Origin: Nocardioides mesophilus
GTDB lineage: Bacteria > Actinomycetota > Actinomycetes > Propionibacteriales > Nocardioidaceae
Assembly (NCBI RefSeq): GCF_014395785.1
Contig: NZ_CP060713.1
Location: 1,516,501 to 1,580,500 of the forward strand
DNA length: 64,000 bases
Direction of reading: 5' to 3'
A program made the position numbers and the translations under genes. Positions 8,373-17,026 of the stretch are shown here, in pieces; the first letter of the stretch is position 1; the number at the start of each line of letters is the position of its first letter. The notes under the pieces are model-generated. The model searched no databases, was not told the origin of the DNA, and saw nothing but the letters and a program-made list of their open reading frames with translations.

Positions 8373-9940
8373 GCCCCAACGTCATCATCGGGGCCAGCGA
8401 CCAGGTCGTGGCCTACGAGATCCGCTCGCTGGTCAGCGAGGTCGACGGTTTCGCCGTCGACGACGTCGCCGACTCCTCGGACCGGCTCGAGGAGTCGGTC
8501 CTGCGCCGCGACCCCGACATCGTGCTGGTGCACGCCGGCATCGGGCCCACCCCGGTGCTGCAGCTGGTCCGCGACCTGGCGATGCGCCGGCCCGGCTCGG
8601 CGATCCTGGTGATGGCCGAGGAGATCACCCCGGAGGTGTTCACCGAGGCCATGGACGCCGGCGCCCGCGGCGTCCTGCAGCACCCGGCCAGCCTCGAGGA
8701 CCTGCAGGCCCGGCTGGCCGCCGCCGCGCAGTGGTCGGCGCAGATGCGGCGCCACCTCAGCTCGCCCTCGGACCTGGCCCAGGACGCCGGCCGCGGCCGG
8801 GTGTTCGTGGTCGCCGGCTCCAAGGGCGGCGTCGGCACCAGCACGCTGGCCGCCCACCTGGCCCACGAGTACGTCCGCGCGGTGCCCGGCAAGAGCGTGT
8901 GCCTGGTGGACCTCGACGTCGAGAAGGGCGACCTCGGCAACCTGCTCGGGGTCACCCACCGGCTCGACATCAGCGACCTGGCCAAGGTCGCGGACGACCT
9001 CGGGCCCTCCACGGTCAGCTCGGCGATCCACCGCGACCCGAGCGGGGTGGCGGTGCTGCTGGCGCCGGGCAGCGTCGAGGACATCGGCAGCGTCGGGGAC
9101 CGCGAGGCCCGGCTGATCGTCGGCGCGATCCGGCGGCAGTTCGACCTCGTCGTCGTCGACGCCGGCTCGCACGTCACCCCCGTCACCGCGGCCGCCGTCG
9201 AGATCGCCGACGAGGTGCTGCTGGTCACCAACCCCGACGTGCTCTCGCTGCGCGGCGTGCACCGCACCCTGGACGCCTGGGGCCGGGTCGGGGTGCGCAA
9301 GCCCGAGACCACCCGGGTGGTGCTCAACCGGGTCAGCAAGGTCGCCGACATCCAGCCCGAGTCGGTGCCGCGGCTGATCCCCACCCCGCCCTGCCGCACC
9401 CACCTGCCGGCCGCGTTCAAGCGGCTGGAGCCGGGGCTGAACTACCGCACCCCCGACGAGGTCAAGGACCGCTCGTGGTGGAACGGCGTGAACGCGCTGG
9501 CCCGTGAGGTCGGGATGATCGCCCAGCACGACGTGGCCGCCCCTGCCGCCCGCCGGCAGCGCCGCGAGCGCGCCCGCGGCGGACGCGGCTCGCGCCGGGC
9601 CGCCGCCGTCGGCGAGAGCGGCCAGGCCAGCCTCGAGTTCGTCGGGGTCCTGCCGGTGCTGATGCTGCTGGTGCTGCTGCTGTGGCAGGTCGGGCTGACC
9701 ATCGCCTCGCTGGCCCTCACCGGCCACGTGGCCGACGAGGCCGCCCGGGCCGCGGCCGTCGGCGACGACGTACACACCGCCCTGGACGCGGTGCCCGGCT
9801 TCTTCGCGCAGTCGATGACGGTCTCGCAGGGCGGCAGCAGCGTGCGGGTGCACACCGACCTGCCGATCCTGGTGCCCGGCTTCACCGCCGCGGGCTGGGA
9901 CTTCGACACGAAGGTGGGGGTCGTCGATGAGCCGTCCTGA
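8369..9940 (+). CDS. cpaE: CpaE-like ATPase fused to a TadE-like pseudopilin
   Basis: A 523-residue protein in three parts. Residues 1-125 are a degenerate receiver domain, with no acceptor Asp where DIVLVHAG stands. Residues about 145-395 are a ParA/MinD-type ATPase with KGGVGTST at K152; the second P-loop lysine is replaced by Thr, as in many CpaE proteins. After an Arg-rich linker (about 397-412), residues 418-523 are a complete TadE unit starting with G418-QASLEF and a membrane segment. CpaE normally localises pilus assembly, and TadE is a minor pseudopilin cut by a prepilin peptidase. Here both lie in one frame with no stop, and the G|xxxxE motif is internal. The next tadE gene overlaps the 3' end. 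Confidence 0.85.
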   Translation: MSPNVIIGASDQVVAYEIRSLVSEVDGFAVDDVADSSDRLEESVLRRDPDIVLVHAGIGPTPVLQLVRDLAMRRPGSAILVMAEEITPEVFTEAMDAGARGVLQHPASLEDLQARLAAAAQWSAQMRRHLSSPSDLAQDAGRGRVFVVAGSKGGVGTSTLAAHLAHEYVRAVPGKSVCLVDLDVEKGDLGNLLGVTHRLDISDLAKVADDLGPSTVSSAIHRDPSGVAVLLAPGSVEDIGSVGDREARLIVGAIRRQFDLVVVDAGSHVTPVTAAAVEIADEVLLVTNPDVLSLRGVHRTLDAWGRVGVRKPETTRVVLNRVSKVADIQPESVPRLIPTPPCRTHLPAAFKRLEPGLNYRTPDEVKDRSWWNGVNALAREVGMIAQHDVAAPAARRQRRERARGGRGSRRAAAVGESGQASLEFVGVLPVLMLLVLLLWQVGLTIASLALTGHVADEAARAAAVGDDVHTALDAVPGFFAQSMTVSQGGSSVRVHTDLPILVPGFTAAGWDFDTKVGVVDEPS

Positions 9941-10289
9941 GCCTCACGCACCTCTCCCCCGCTCGCCGCGGCGCGGTGACCAGCGCGGCACGTCCACCCT
10001 CGAGGTGGCCGGGATCGCGCCGGTGTTCCTGCTGGTGACGCTGGTGCTGCTCTACTGCGGCTTCGCGTTCTACGGCATCACCGCCACCCAGACCGCGGCC
10101 CGCCAGGCCGCCCGGGCGGCGTCGCTGGGCGAGGACCCGTCGGCCGCCGCCGCGGACGCGATGCCCGACTGGCTGCCGCACACCGTGAGCACCTTCCACG
10201 GCGGCACCGGGGTGCGCGTCACCACCAACCTCCCCGACCTGCTCCCGGGCACCGACCTGCTGGTGTCCCGGGACGCGGTGATGCCGTGA
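9927..10289 (+). CDS. tadE: TadE-like pseudopilin
   Basis: A 120-residue small exported protein. A basic leader of 21 residues ends in G21, followed by TSTLEV; this places a glutamate at +5 and matches the prepilin-peptidase consensus of Flp-type pilins. A hydrophobic segment (about 27-48) follows, then a short domain. It is the second TadE unit in the cluster, the first being fused to CpaE. The start overlaps the previous gene by 14 bases and the stop overlaps the ATPase gene start. It probably acts as a minor pilin in assembly of the Flp fibre. Confidence 0.82.
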   Translation: MSRPEPHAPLPRSPRRGDQRGTSTLEVAGIAPVFLLVTLVLLYCGFAFYGITATQTAARQAARAASLGEDPSAAAADAMPDWLPHTVSTFHGGTGVRVTTNLPDLLPGTDLLVSRDAVMP

Positions 10290-11638
10290 AGCGCGCGCAG
10301 TTCAGCGCCGCCGACGTGGTCGGGGGCGAGGTCAAGGCCCCGGCCGGCCGGGACACCCGCCAGGACCTCGACAACGGCGCCGACGAGATCCTGGTCAGCA
10401 CGTTCCGCGAGAAGCTGCTCGACGAGATCGACCTGACCGAGCTCTCCAAGCTCGACCTCACCCAGCGCCGGGCCCGGCTCGAGCGGGTGATGACGCACCT
10501 GGTGGCCCGGGAGGGCCCGCTGCTCTCCAGCCGGGAGCGGACCACGCTGATCCGCCGCGTCGTCGCGGAGACCCTGGGCCTCGGCGTGCTCGAGCCGCTG
10601 CTCGCCGACGAGGCCGTCACCGAGATCATGATCAACGGCCCGGACACCATCTTCGTCGAGCGGCTGGGCCGCCTCGAGCTCTCCCCCACCCGGTTCGTCT
10701 CGGTCGACCAGCTGATGCAGACCATCGACCGGATCGTCTCGACGGTGAACCGCCGCGTCGACGAGTCCAGCCCGATGGTCGACGCCCGGCTGCACACCGG
10801 CGAGCGGGTCAACGTGATCCTGCCGCCGCTGGCCCTCGACGGCCCGGTGGTGACGATCCGGAAGTTCCCGCGCGCGTTCACGATGAGCGAGCTGGTCGTC
10901 CGTGACACCCTCGACGAGGAGACCGCGGCGTTCCTCGCCTCGTGCGTGCGGGCGAAGCTCAACATCGTCGTCTCCGGCGGCACCGGCTCGGGCAAGACCA
11001 CGCTGCTCAACGCGCTCTCCGCGGCGATCCCCGAGCACGAGCGGATCGTCACCATCGAGGACGCCGCCGAGCTCTCGCTGCAGCAGAAGCACGTGATCCG
11101 GCTCGAGTCCCGCCCGGCCAACATCGAGGGCCGCGGCCAGGTCACGATCCGCGACCTGGTCCGCAACAGCCTCCGGATGCGGCCGGACCGGATCGTCGTC
11201 GGCGAGGTCCGCGGCGGCGAGACCATGGACATGCTCTCCGCGATGAACACCGGCCACGAGGGCTCGCTGACCACCGTGCACGCCAACTCCCCGGCCGACG
11301 CGCTCAGCCGCCTCGAGACGCTGGCGTCGATGAGCGACCTGGAGATCCCGTTCCAGGCCGTCCAGGAGCAGGTCAACAACGCCGTCGACGTGATCGTCCA
11401 GCTCGACCGCGGCCCCGACGGCAGCCGCCGCATCTCCGCGGTGGTCAGCCTGGAGTCCCGGCGCCGCGAGGAGTACCTGCTGCACGAGGTCTCGCTCTTC
11501 GAGGCCGCCCCGGTCGGCGCGGACCGGATCGTCCGCGGCCGGCACGTGCCGCGCCCGCTCTCGCCGATGCTCAGCCAGCGGCTGCGGCTGGCCGGCGAGC
11601 AGCTGCCACCCGGGTTCGACGCCGCCCAGGGAGCGTGA
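10286..11638 (+). CDS. tadA: Tad pilus assembly ATPase TadA/CpaF
   Basis: A 450-residue type II/IV secretion ATPase that powers pilus polymerisation and possibly retraction at the inner face of the membrane. Walker A is SGGTGSGKTT with Lys at residue 237; an Asp box (TIEDAAEL), a Walker B-type region (RPDRIVVGEVRGGE) and a His box (NTGHEGSLTTVH) follow in order. Length is normal. The GTG start overlaps the tadE stop, and tadB follows after one base, so the motor and its membrane platform are made together. Confidence 0.93.
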   Translation: MKRAQFSAADVVGGEVKAPAGRDTRQDLDNGADEILVSTFREKLLDEIDLTELSKLDLTQRRARLERVMTHLVAREGPLLSSRERTTLIRRVVAETLGLGVLEPLLADEAVTEIMINGPDTIFVERLGRLELSPTRFVSVDQLMQTIDRIVSTVNRRVDESSPMVDARLHTGERVNVILPPLALDGPVVTIRKFPRAFTMSELVVRDTLDEETAAFLASCVRAKLNIVVSGGTGSGKTTLLNALSAAIPEHERIVTIEDAAELSLQQKHVIRLESRPANIEGRGQVTIRDLVRNSLRMRPDRIVVGEVRGGETMDMLSAMNTGHEGSLTTVHANSPADALSRLETLASMSDLEIPFQAVQEQVNNAVDVIVQLDRGPDGSRRISAVVSLESRRREEYLLHEVSLFEAAPVGADRIVRGRHVPRPLSPMLSQRLRLAGEQLPPGFDAAQGA

Positions 11639-11639
11639 C

Positions 11640-12557
11640 GTGCTCGCGATCCTGACCGCGCTCGCGCTGAGCCTGGCGATCTTCTACGTCGGGCTGCGCG
11701 AGATGCTGCTCGCGGACCGGGACCAGCGCCGGCGCGAGGCCGCGGTGGTGCCCGACGAGCAGCGCGGCAACGGCCTGCGCTGGCGGACCCTCGACCGGCA
11801 GCTGCTGCGCACCCCGTGGGGCCAGCGCCTCGCCGCCGCGCTGGAGATGAGCGGCCTGACCCTCGGCCCGGCCCGGTTCGTGCTCTCCACGCTCGCCGGC
11901 TCGCTGCTGGTCGGGCTGCTGCTGGGCCGCTCGCTGTCGTGGCTGCTGTTCCCGCTCGGGCTGCTGATCGGGGTGCAGGCGGCCCGGTTCGTCGTACGCC
12001 GGGCCCGCAACCGGCGCCGCGAGGCGTTCATCGCGCAGATGCCTGAGCTGGCCAGGACGCTGTCCAACGCCACCAGCGCCGGGCTCTCCATCCGGACCGC
12101 GCTCGCGCTGGCCGTCGAGGAGCTCGCCGACCCGGCCCGCTCCGAGATCCGACAGGTGAGCGAGCAGATCAACCTCGGCGCCTCGCTGGAGTCGGCGCTG
12201 ACCAGCCTCGAGCGGCGGCTGCCCTCGCGCGAGTCCGCGATCCTGATCAGCACCCTGGTGGTCAGCGCCCGCTCCGGCGGCGGCCTGGTCACCGCGCTGC
12301 GCGACATCGCCGGCACGCTGGAGACCCGCAAGGAGACCCGCCGCGAGATCCGCACCGTCTACGCGCAGACGCTGGCCACGGCGTACGCCGTGCTCGCGAT
12401 GGGCGTCGGCGTGCTGTTCGTGATGGACAGCGCCCAGGAAGGCACCGTCGACACGATGCTGCGCGAGCCGCTCGGCCAGATCGCGCTCATCATCGCCGGC
12501 GCCATCTACACCGGCGGCATGCTGGTGATCCGGCGGATGACCCGGGTGGGCTACTGA
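11640..12557 (+). CDS. tadB: Tad pilus platform protein TadB
   Basis: A 305-residue inner-membrane protein with a hydrophobic N-terminus, a second membrane region at about residues 78-118, a cytoplasmic T2SSF domain (about 130-260) and C-terminal membrane segments. TadB and TadC together form the platform on which the TadA ATPase acts. The GTG start lies directly after the tadA stop, and the stop shares bases with the tadC start (TGATG). Nothing unusual is seen. Confidence 0.9.
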   Translation: MLAILTALALSLAIFYVGLREMLLADRDQRRREAAVVPDEQRGNGLRWRTLDRQLLRTPWGQRLAAALEMSGLTLGPARFVLSTLAGSLLVGLLLGRSLSWLLFPLGLLIGVQAARFVVRRARNRRREAFIAQMPELARTLSNATSAGLSIRTALALAVEELADPARSEIRQVSEQINLGASLESALTSLERRLPSRESAILISTLVVSARSGGGLVTALRDIAGTLETRKETRREIRTVYAQTLATAYAVLAMGVGVLFVMDSAQEGTVDTMLREPLGQIALIIAGAIYTGGMLVIRRMTRVGY

Positions 12558-13462
12558 TGGCCCCGACGATGGCGCCCGCGCTGCTCGGCGTGGCCGGCGC
12601 CGCGATCTTCCTGCTCGCGCTGCTCGGCCTGCGGATGGCGCGCGGCGACGCGCTCGAGGGCTGGGACGTCGGCGACATCGTGCTGCTGCGCGACCAGTCC
12701 AAGCGCCGCACCCGCCGCGGCCCGATGGACACGCTGGCGATGCGCTTCGCCCCGCTGCTGGCCCGCCGGCTCGGGCCGAACAACCTCGCCCGGATCCGGC
12801 GGCGCATCGACCTGGCCGGCCGGCCCGACGGGATGACCCTCGACACCTTCCTGCAGCTGGTCACCAAGTACACCCTGTTCCTCGGCACCACCGCGCTGAT
12901 CCTGCTGCTGATCGGCAACACGGTCAGCGCGCTGCTGTGCCTGCTGGCGGTGCCGGTGCTGCCGTTCTCGCGGCTGGCCGGCCACCAGCGGCGCCGCCAG
13001 GAGCACATCGCCTCGGACCTGCCCGACTTCCTCGACATCCTCTCGGTGACGGTCTCGGCCGGCATCGGGTTCCGCACCGCGCTGGGCCGGGTGGCGCAGC
13101 GCTTCGAGGGCCCGCTGCGCGACGAGCTGATGCAGACCCTGCACCAGCTCGACGTCGGCGTCCCGCGCCGCCAGGCGTTCGTGTCTCTGCGGGACCGGTG
13201 CGGCTCCGAGGCGATGGACTCCTTCGTCTCGGCGTTCCTGCAGGCCGAGGAGCTGGGTGCGCCGCTGGCCACCACGCTGAACAACATCGCGCTCGACATG
13301 CGTCGCGAGTCGGCCCAGATGGCCCGGCGCAAGGCCGCCCGCACCGTCCCCCGGGTGACCCTGGTCGTCTCGGTGGTGCTGGTGCCGCCGACGCTGCTGA
13401 TCATCATGGTCGGGCTCTACCTCGGGGCGGACATCGACCTCGGGACCGTGCTCAATGGCTGA
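12557..13462 (+). CDS. tadC: Tad pilus platform protein TadC
   Basis: A 301-residue T2SSF-family membrane protein. It has an N-terminal membrane segment, a paired hydrophobic region at about residues 100-140, a cytoplasmic domain containing DFLDILSVTVSAGIGF, and a final membrane segment near the C-terminus. It is the partner of TadB in the pilus base. Its 3' end overlaps the histidine kinase gene by 8 bases, which ties the sensor to expression of the pilus machine. Confidence 0.9.
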   Translation: MAPTMAPALLGVAGAAIFLLALLGLRMARGDALEGWDVGDIVLLRDQSKRRTRRGPMDTLAMRFAPLLARRLGPNNLARIRRRIDLAGRPDGMTLDTFLQLVTKYTLFLGTTALILLLIGNTVSALLCLLAVPVLPFSRLAGHQRRRQEHIASDLPDFLDILSVTVSAGIGFRTALGRVAQRFEGPLRDELMQTLHQLDVGVPRRQAFVSLRDRCGSEAMDSFVSAFLQAEELGAPLATTLNNIALDMRRESAQMARRKAARTVPRVTLVVSVVLVPPTLLIIMVGLYLGADIDLGTVLNG

Positions 13463-14609
13463 GGTCGGGCGCAGCTTCACCACCAGCGTGGTGCGCTGGG
13501 CGCTCGTCACCCGGGTGGCCTCGCTGCTGCTCGTGGTGCTGATCCTCAGCGGCCGGATCGCGGAGCCCCGGGTCGTCGTCGCGGTGGCGCTGCTGTGCGG
13601 CTGGAGCCTGGTCTGGCTGACGCCGCGCGGCGGCACCCTGCGGGTCGTGCAGCGGCACCCGATCATCGCGGTCGGCGACGTGCTGACCTCGCTGCTGGTC
13701 ACCGGTCTCGTCGGCGTGAACAGCCCGGTGGTGTTCGCGACGCTGAGCACCGCCCTGGTCGTCGGGGTGCTGTTCCGGCCGCCGGTCGCCTCGCTGCTGA
13801 CGGTGATCCTGGTCGCCGGCTACGTGCTGGTCGCGCTGGTCCAGGCGGCCGGCGCGGCGCTGTTCGTCTACACGTTCGTGATCCCGGCCACCTACGTCGT
13901 GCTGGCGCTGCTCGGCAACGTCACCCGGAGTCTGCACGAGCAGGTGCTGCGCGAGCAGGGCCGGCTCGCCGAGACGTACGCCGTGGCAGCGGCCGCCGCC
14001 GAGCGGGCCCGGCTCGCCCGCGACATGCACGACTCGGTGGCCAAGAGCCTGCACGGCGTCGCGCTCGCGGCCGCCGCGCTGCCCCGGTGGATCGACCAGG
14101 ACCAGCCGACGGCGGTCCGGCAGGCCGGAGCGATCCAGCAGGCCGCCGAGCAGGCCTCGCTCGAGGCGCGCGACCTGCTGGTCTCGCTGCGCAGCCTGCA
14201 CGAGGGCCCGCTCGTCGAGCGGCTCGCCGACCAGGTCGCGGACTTCCGCAGCCGCACCGGGCTCCCGGTCGACCTCGAGGTCCGCGACCTCGCCGACCTC
14301 GAGCCGGCCGTCACCCAGGAGGTGCTGCAGATCCTCGGCGAGGCCCTCGAGAACGTGCACCGGCACTCGGGGGCCCGGCGCGTCGGGGTGCTGCTCGCCG
14401 GCGGCGGCCAGGAGGTCCGGCTCGAGGTCCGCGACGACGGCCGCGGCTTCGACCCGACCCGGTTGCCCCGCGGCCACTTCGGGGTGATCGGCATGCGCGA
14501 GCGCGCGAGCACCATCGGCGGCGTGCTGCACGTGCGGAGCGCGCCGGAGCAGGGCACCACCGTGGTCCTCCAGCTGCCGCTCCGGGCCGCCACGGAGGGG
14601 GCGACATGA
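13455..14609 (+). CDS. NarL-type sensor histidine kinase in Tad cluster
   Basis: A 384-residue kinase. About five hydrophobic segments occupy residues 12-160 and form a membrane sensor without a large external domain. The HisKA_3 dimerisation helix carries the phospho-acceptor at H192 (RDMHDSVAKSLHG), and the HATPase domain has N (GEALENVHRHSG) and G boxes (DDGRGFD, GHFGVIGMRERA). It should phosphorylate the response regulator encoded immediately downstream, whose ATG overlaps this stop. Position between tadC and the flp pilin gene suggests control of pilin expression; that is inference. Confidence 0.88.
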   Translation: MAEVGRSFTTSVVRWALVTRVASLLLVVLILSGRIAEPRVVVAVALLCGWSLVWLTPRGGTLRVVQRHPIIAVGDVLTSLLVTGLVGVNSPVVFATLSTALVVGVLFRPPVASLLTVILVAGYVLVALVQAAGAALFVYTFVIPATYVVLALLGNVTRSLHEQVLREQGRLAETYAVAAAAAERARLARDMHDSVAKSLHGVALAAAALPRWIDQDQPTAVRQAGAIQQAAEQASLEARDLLVSLRSLHEGPLVERLADQVADFRSRTGLPVDLEVRDLADLEPAVTQEVLQILGEALENVHRHSGARRVGVLLAGGGQEVRLEVRDDGRGFDPTRLPRGHFGVIGMRERASTIGGVLHVRSAPEQGTTVVLQLPLRAATEGAT

Positions 14610-15328
14610 CCGCGCCGACCGCCCCCGTCGCACCGGTCCGGGTGCTGCTCGCCGACGACAACGCCGTGCTGCGCATGGGGATGGCCAGCCTGCTCGCCTC
14701 CGACCCGCGGATCACGCTGGTCGCCGAGGCCGAGAACGGTCTGCGGGCCGTCGAGCTCGCCGAGGAGCACCGCCCCGACGTGGTGGTCCTCGACGTCCGC
14801 ATGCCCGAGATGGACGGCGTCGCCGCCGCCGCCCGGATGCCCTCCGGCACCCGGATCCTGATGCTGACCTACTCCGAGGAGCCGGAGGTGATCACCACGG
14901 CGATGGCCAGCGGGGCGCACGGCTACCTCGTGCACGGCGCGCACAGCCCCGAGGAGATCCTCGACGCGGTGATGAGCGCCGCCCGCGGCATGTCGGTGTT
15001 CGGCCCCGCCGCGTCGGCGGTGCTGCTCGATCCCGCCCGGCGCGCCGCCGTACCTCCCGGCTCCGGGCCAGCGCTCCCCGGCGCTGCCGCTCCCCCGACC
15101 GGGCCCGGATCACCCGCCGCGGCGCTGCGGGCCCGCCGCTACGGCCTCACCCCCCGCGAGGTGGAGATCCTCGACCTGATGGCCGAGGGCCGAGGCAACC
15201 GCGACATCGCCAAGGACTGCTTCCTCGCCGAGAAGACCGTGAAGAACCACATCAACCGGATCTTCACCAAGCTCGGCGTGACCACCCGCGGGGAGGCGAT
15301 CAGCCTGTGGCTGCGCCCGCCCTCCTGA
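14606..15328 (+). CDS. NarL/LuxR family response regulator in Tad cluster
   Basis: A 240-residue regulator. The receiver domain has acidic D17/D18 and acceptor D63 (VVVLDVRMPEMDG). The switch lysine that normally follows GYL is replaced by histidine (GYLVHGAH). A 35-residue Pro/Ala-rich linker joins a LuxR-type HTH (LTPREVEILDLMAEG...FLAEKTVKNHINRIF). It is translationally coupled to the kinase. The nearest target could be the flp promoter region 128 bases downstream, where an imperfect palindrome is present. Confidence 0.88.
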   Translation: MTAPTAPVAPVRVLLADDNAVLRMGMASLLASDPRITLVAEAENGLRAVELAEEHRPDVVVLDVRMPEMDGVAAAARMPSGTRILMLTYSEEPEVITTAMASGAHGYLVHGAHSPEEILDAVMSAARGMSVFGPAASAVLLDPARRAAVPPGSGPALPGAAAPPTGPGSPAAALRARRYGLTPREVEILDLMAEGRGNRDIAKDCFLAEKTVKNHINRIFTKLGVTTRGEAISLWLRPPS

Positions 15329-15360
15329 GGCCCAGGGGCCGGGCGGACTTGGGCCCGGAT

Positions 15361-15406
15361 GTGGGTCCGCGGGCCCACGACCCGGGCGGCCCCGCGGCCA
15401 TAGCGT
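15361..15406 (+). promoter_or_regulatory. Candidate flp promoter with upstream palindrome
   Basis: The 128-base gap before the pilin gene holds an imperfect palindrome GTGGGTCC-GC-GGGCCCAC (15361-15378) and a TAGCGT -10-like box (15401-15406), about 50 bases before the pilin ATG. No good -35 is visible. The palindrome lies where an activator would bind, and the response regulator gene ends just upstream. Assignment rests on position and motif likeness only. Confidence 0.4.
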
Positions 15407-15456
15407 CTCCTTCGTCAGCACGTCCCAGCGCACGCCTCACCCAGGGGGTTCCCACC

Positions 15457-15669
15457 ATGAACAGCAAGCTCATCGAGATGTACGCCTTCTTCACCGTCCG
15501 GCTGCACACCGCCGCCCGCAGCGAGAAGGGCCAGGGCACGCTCGAGTACGTCGGCATCGCCATCGTCGCCGCGATCCTGGTCGCCGCCGTCGTCGGAGCC
15601 GTCACCGACTCCGACATCGAGTCCGCGATCAGCGCCCAGATCAAGAAGATCCTGGACCTCGGCGCGTAG
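15457..15669 (+). CDS. flp: Flp-type major pilin
   Basis: A 70-residue prepilin. A 25-residue leader rich in charged residues ends in G25, then QGTLEY begins the mature pilin with E30 at +5 and an aromatic at +6, the Flp signature. One hydrophobic helix (about 31-52) and a short polar tail follow. Cleavage by a TadV/CpaA-type peptidase would leave about 45 residues. No such peptidase is encoded in this window. The ATG follows a G-rich CAGGGGG site. Its stop overlaps the GTG of the next gene. Confidence 0.92.
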   Translation: MNSKLIEMYAFFTVRLHTAARSEKGQGTLEYVGIAIVAAILVAAVVGAVTDSDIESAISAQIKKILDLGA

Positions 15670-16355
15670 TGGTCCGCACCCGGCTTCGTGACGAGGAGGG
15701 CCTGGCCGCCAGCGCCCTCCTCGTCACCGCGCTGATCGTCGGCCTGGGAATCTTCGTCTACGTCGCGGTGCCCTACGTGACCGCAGTGGACGCCAAGGCG
15801 AAGAACCGCACCGCCGCCGACGCGGCAGCGATCGCCGGGGCCGAGGGGGTGAGGGAGGACCTGCTGTCCTCCCTCGGCGACGACGGCATCCCCGGCTCGT
15901 GGACCGACCTGCCCGGCGCCGCCGGGCTCGGCCGGTCCGCCGCCGAGGAGTACGCCTCCCTCAACGACGCCACGCTGGTCTCCTACTGGTTCGACGCCGC
16001 CGACGGGACCGCCCACACCGAGGTCGAGGGGCGCGGCGTGGACGGCTCGCCGTCCCGCTCCCGCGCGGTCGCCCAGGTGGACCTGCCGCAGTGCGAGGCC
16101 CTGGACATCCCGGAGCCGCCTGCACCGCCGGCGCCCCCCGCACCCTCCGCGACGGCCGGCCCCGGACCGGCGGACGGGCCGCCGCCGACACCGTCGCCGC
16201 CGCCGCTGCCCGACCCGACCGACGTCTCCGTCGACTGCGGCCCCATCGACCTCACCTTCCAGATCCGCTACACCGAGGACGGCGTCGAGGTGCACTTCCC
16301 GCCCGGCCAGCTCGACAAGATCCGCGACGTGATGGACGTCCGGCTCGTCGACTGA
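15669..16355 (+). CDS. TadE/TadG-like membrane protein with proline linker
   Basis: A 228-residue protein. A short basic N-terminus ends DEEG11, followed by LAASALLV and a membrane helix (about 15-38). The layout copies pseudopilins, but the +5 glutamate is replaced by A16, so processing by the prepilin peptidase is doubtful. A conserved-looking KNRTAADAAAIAGA segment is typical of TadE/TadG-like proteins. A Pro/Ala-rich linker (about 140-180) leads to a small C-terminal domain. The gene overlaps flp, so they are co-transcribed. Confidence 0.75.
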   Translation: MVRTRLRDEEGLAASALLVTALIVGLGIFVYVAVPYVTAVDAKAKNRTAADAAAIAGAEGVREDLLSSLGDDGIPGSWTDLPGAAGLGRSAAEEYASLNDATLVSYWFDAADGTAHTEVEGRGVDGSPSRSRAVAQVDLPQCEALDIPEPPAPPAPPAPSATAGPGPADGPPPTPSPPPLPDPTDVSVDCGPIDLTFQIRYTEDGVEVHFPPGQLDKIRDVMDVRLVD

Positions 16356-16423
16356 CCCGCGCACCACCCGACCGCCCCGTCGGGCGCACGTCCCTCACCA
16401 CCCCCGGCCTCCAGGAGACCTCC

Positions 16424-17026
16424 ATGACCCGCACCCGCCGGTACCTCGTCGTCCTGCTCGCCGGTGCCCTGCTGGCGGTCGCCGGCTGCAGCGGCTCCGG
16501 CTCCTCCCCCGACTCCGGGCCGGACGCCGCCGGCGGCTCCGCCGACGCCTCGGCGGTCCCCGCCGGGATGGTCCAGGTCAGCACCGAGCTCGGCACGGTG
16601 GCCCGGCCGGAGGAGTGGAAGCCGAACGACGCGTCCCAGGGCCAGGAGGCGAGCTTCCTGATCGAGAACGACTCCGACCAGGTGGTCGGCCAGATGGACG
16701 TGGTGATCAGCTCGGTCACCCCGGGCACCCCTGCGGACGCCGTGGCCGGCGCGATCCAGGCCTCCCGCTTCCCGAACATCCCCACGCTGCGGCACACCGA
16801 GCGCGAGTTCGCGGACGTGCCGGGCGCCGAGAGCGGCTTCACCACCGAGAGCACCTACACCACCGCGGACACCCAGCAGCCGGCCCGCAGCCTGGACCGG
16901 GTGGCCGTCGCCGAGGACGGCCGCTACCTGCTGGTGCGCATCTCCTCCGCCGCGCCGGCGTACGACTCCGAGCTGTTCCACCAGATCGTCGACACCATGC
17001 GGCTGGGGGAGGCGACGGCCTCGTGA
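16424..17026 (+). CDS. Tad-cluster lipoprotein, function unknown
   Basis: A 200-residue protein with a lipoprotein signal: basic MTRTRR, a hydrophobic stretch, and the lipobox VAGC with Cys22 or thereabouts. A Ser/Gly/Asp-rich linker follows. The mature domain has no motif I can name, although its size and the segment from about 55 to 195 resemble small actinobacterial cell-surface lipoproteins. AGGAG lies just upstream of the ATG. The stop overlaps the next gene (GTGA), so it is part of the pilus transcription unit. Confidence 0.78.
   Translation: MTRTRRYLVVLLAGALLAVAGCSGSGSSPDSGPDAAGGSADASAVPAGMVQVSTELGTVARPEEWKPNDASQGQEASFLIENDSDQVVGQMDVVISSVTPGTPADAVAGAIQASRFPNIPTLRHTEREFADVPGAESGFTTESTYTTADTQQPARSLDRVAVAEDGRYLLVRISSAAPAYDSELFHQIVDTMRLGEATAS

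Noticed and set aside
8369-9940. CpaE-TadE fusion as a frameshift artefact like the four others
   Set aside because: Both parts are in the same frame and the linker codes normally; one missing base would not join two in-frame genes. It is kept as real, with the caveat stated.
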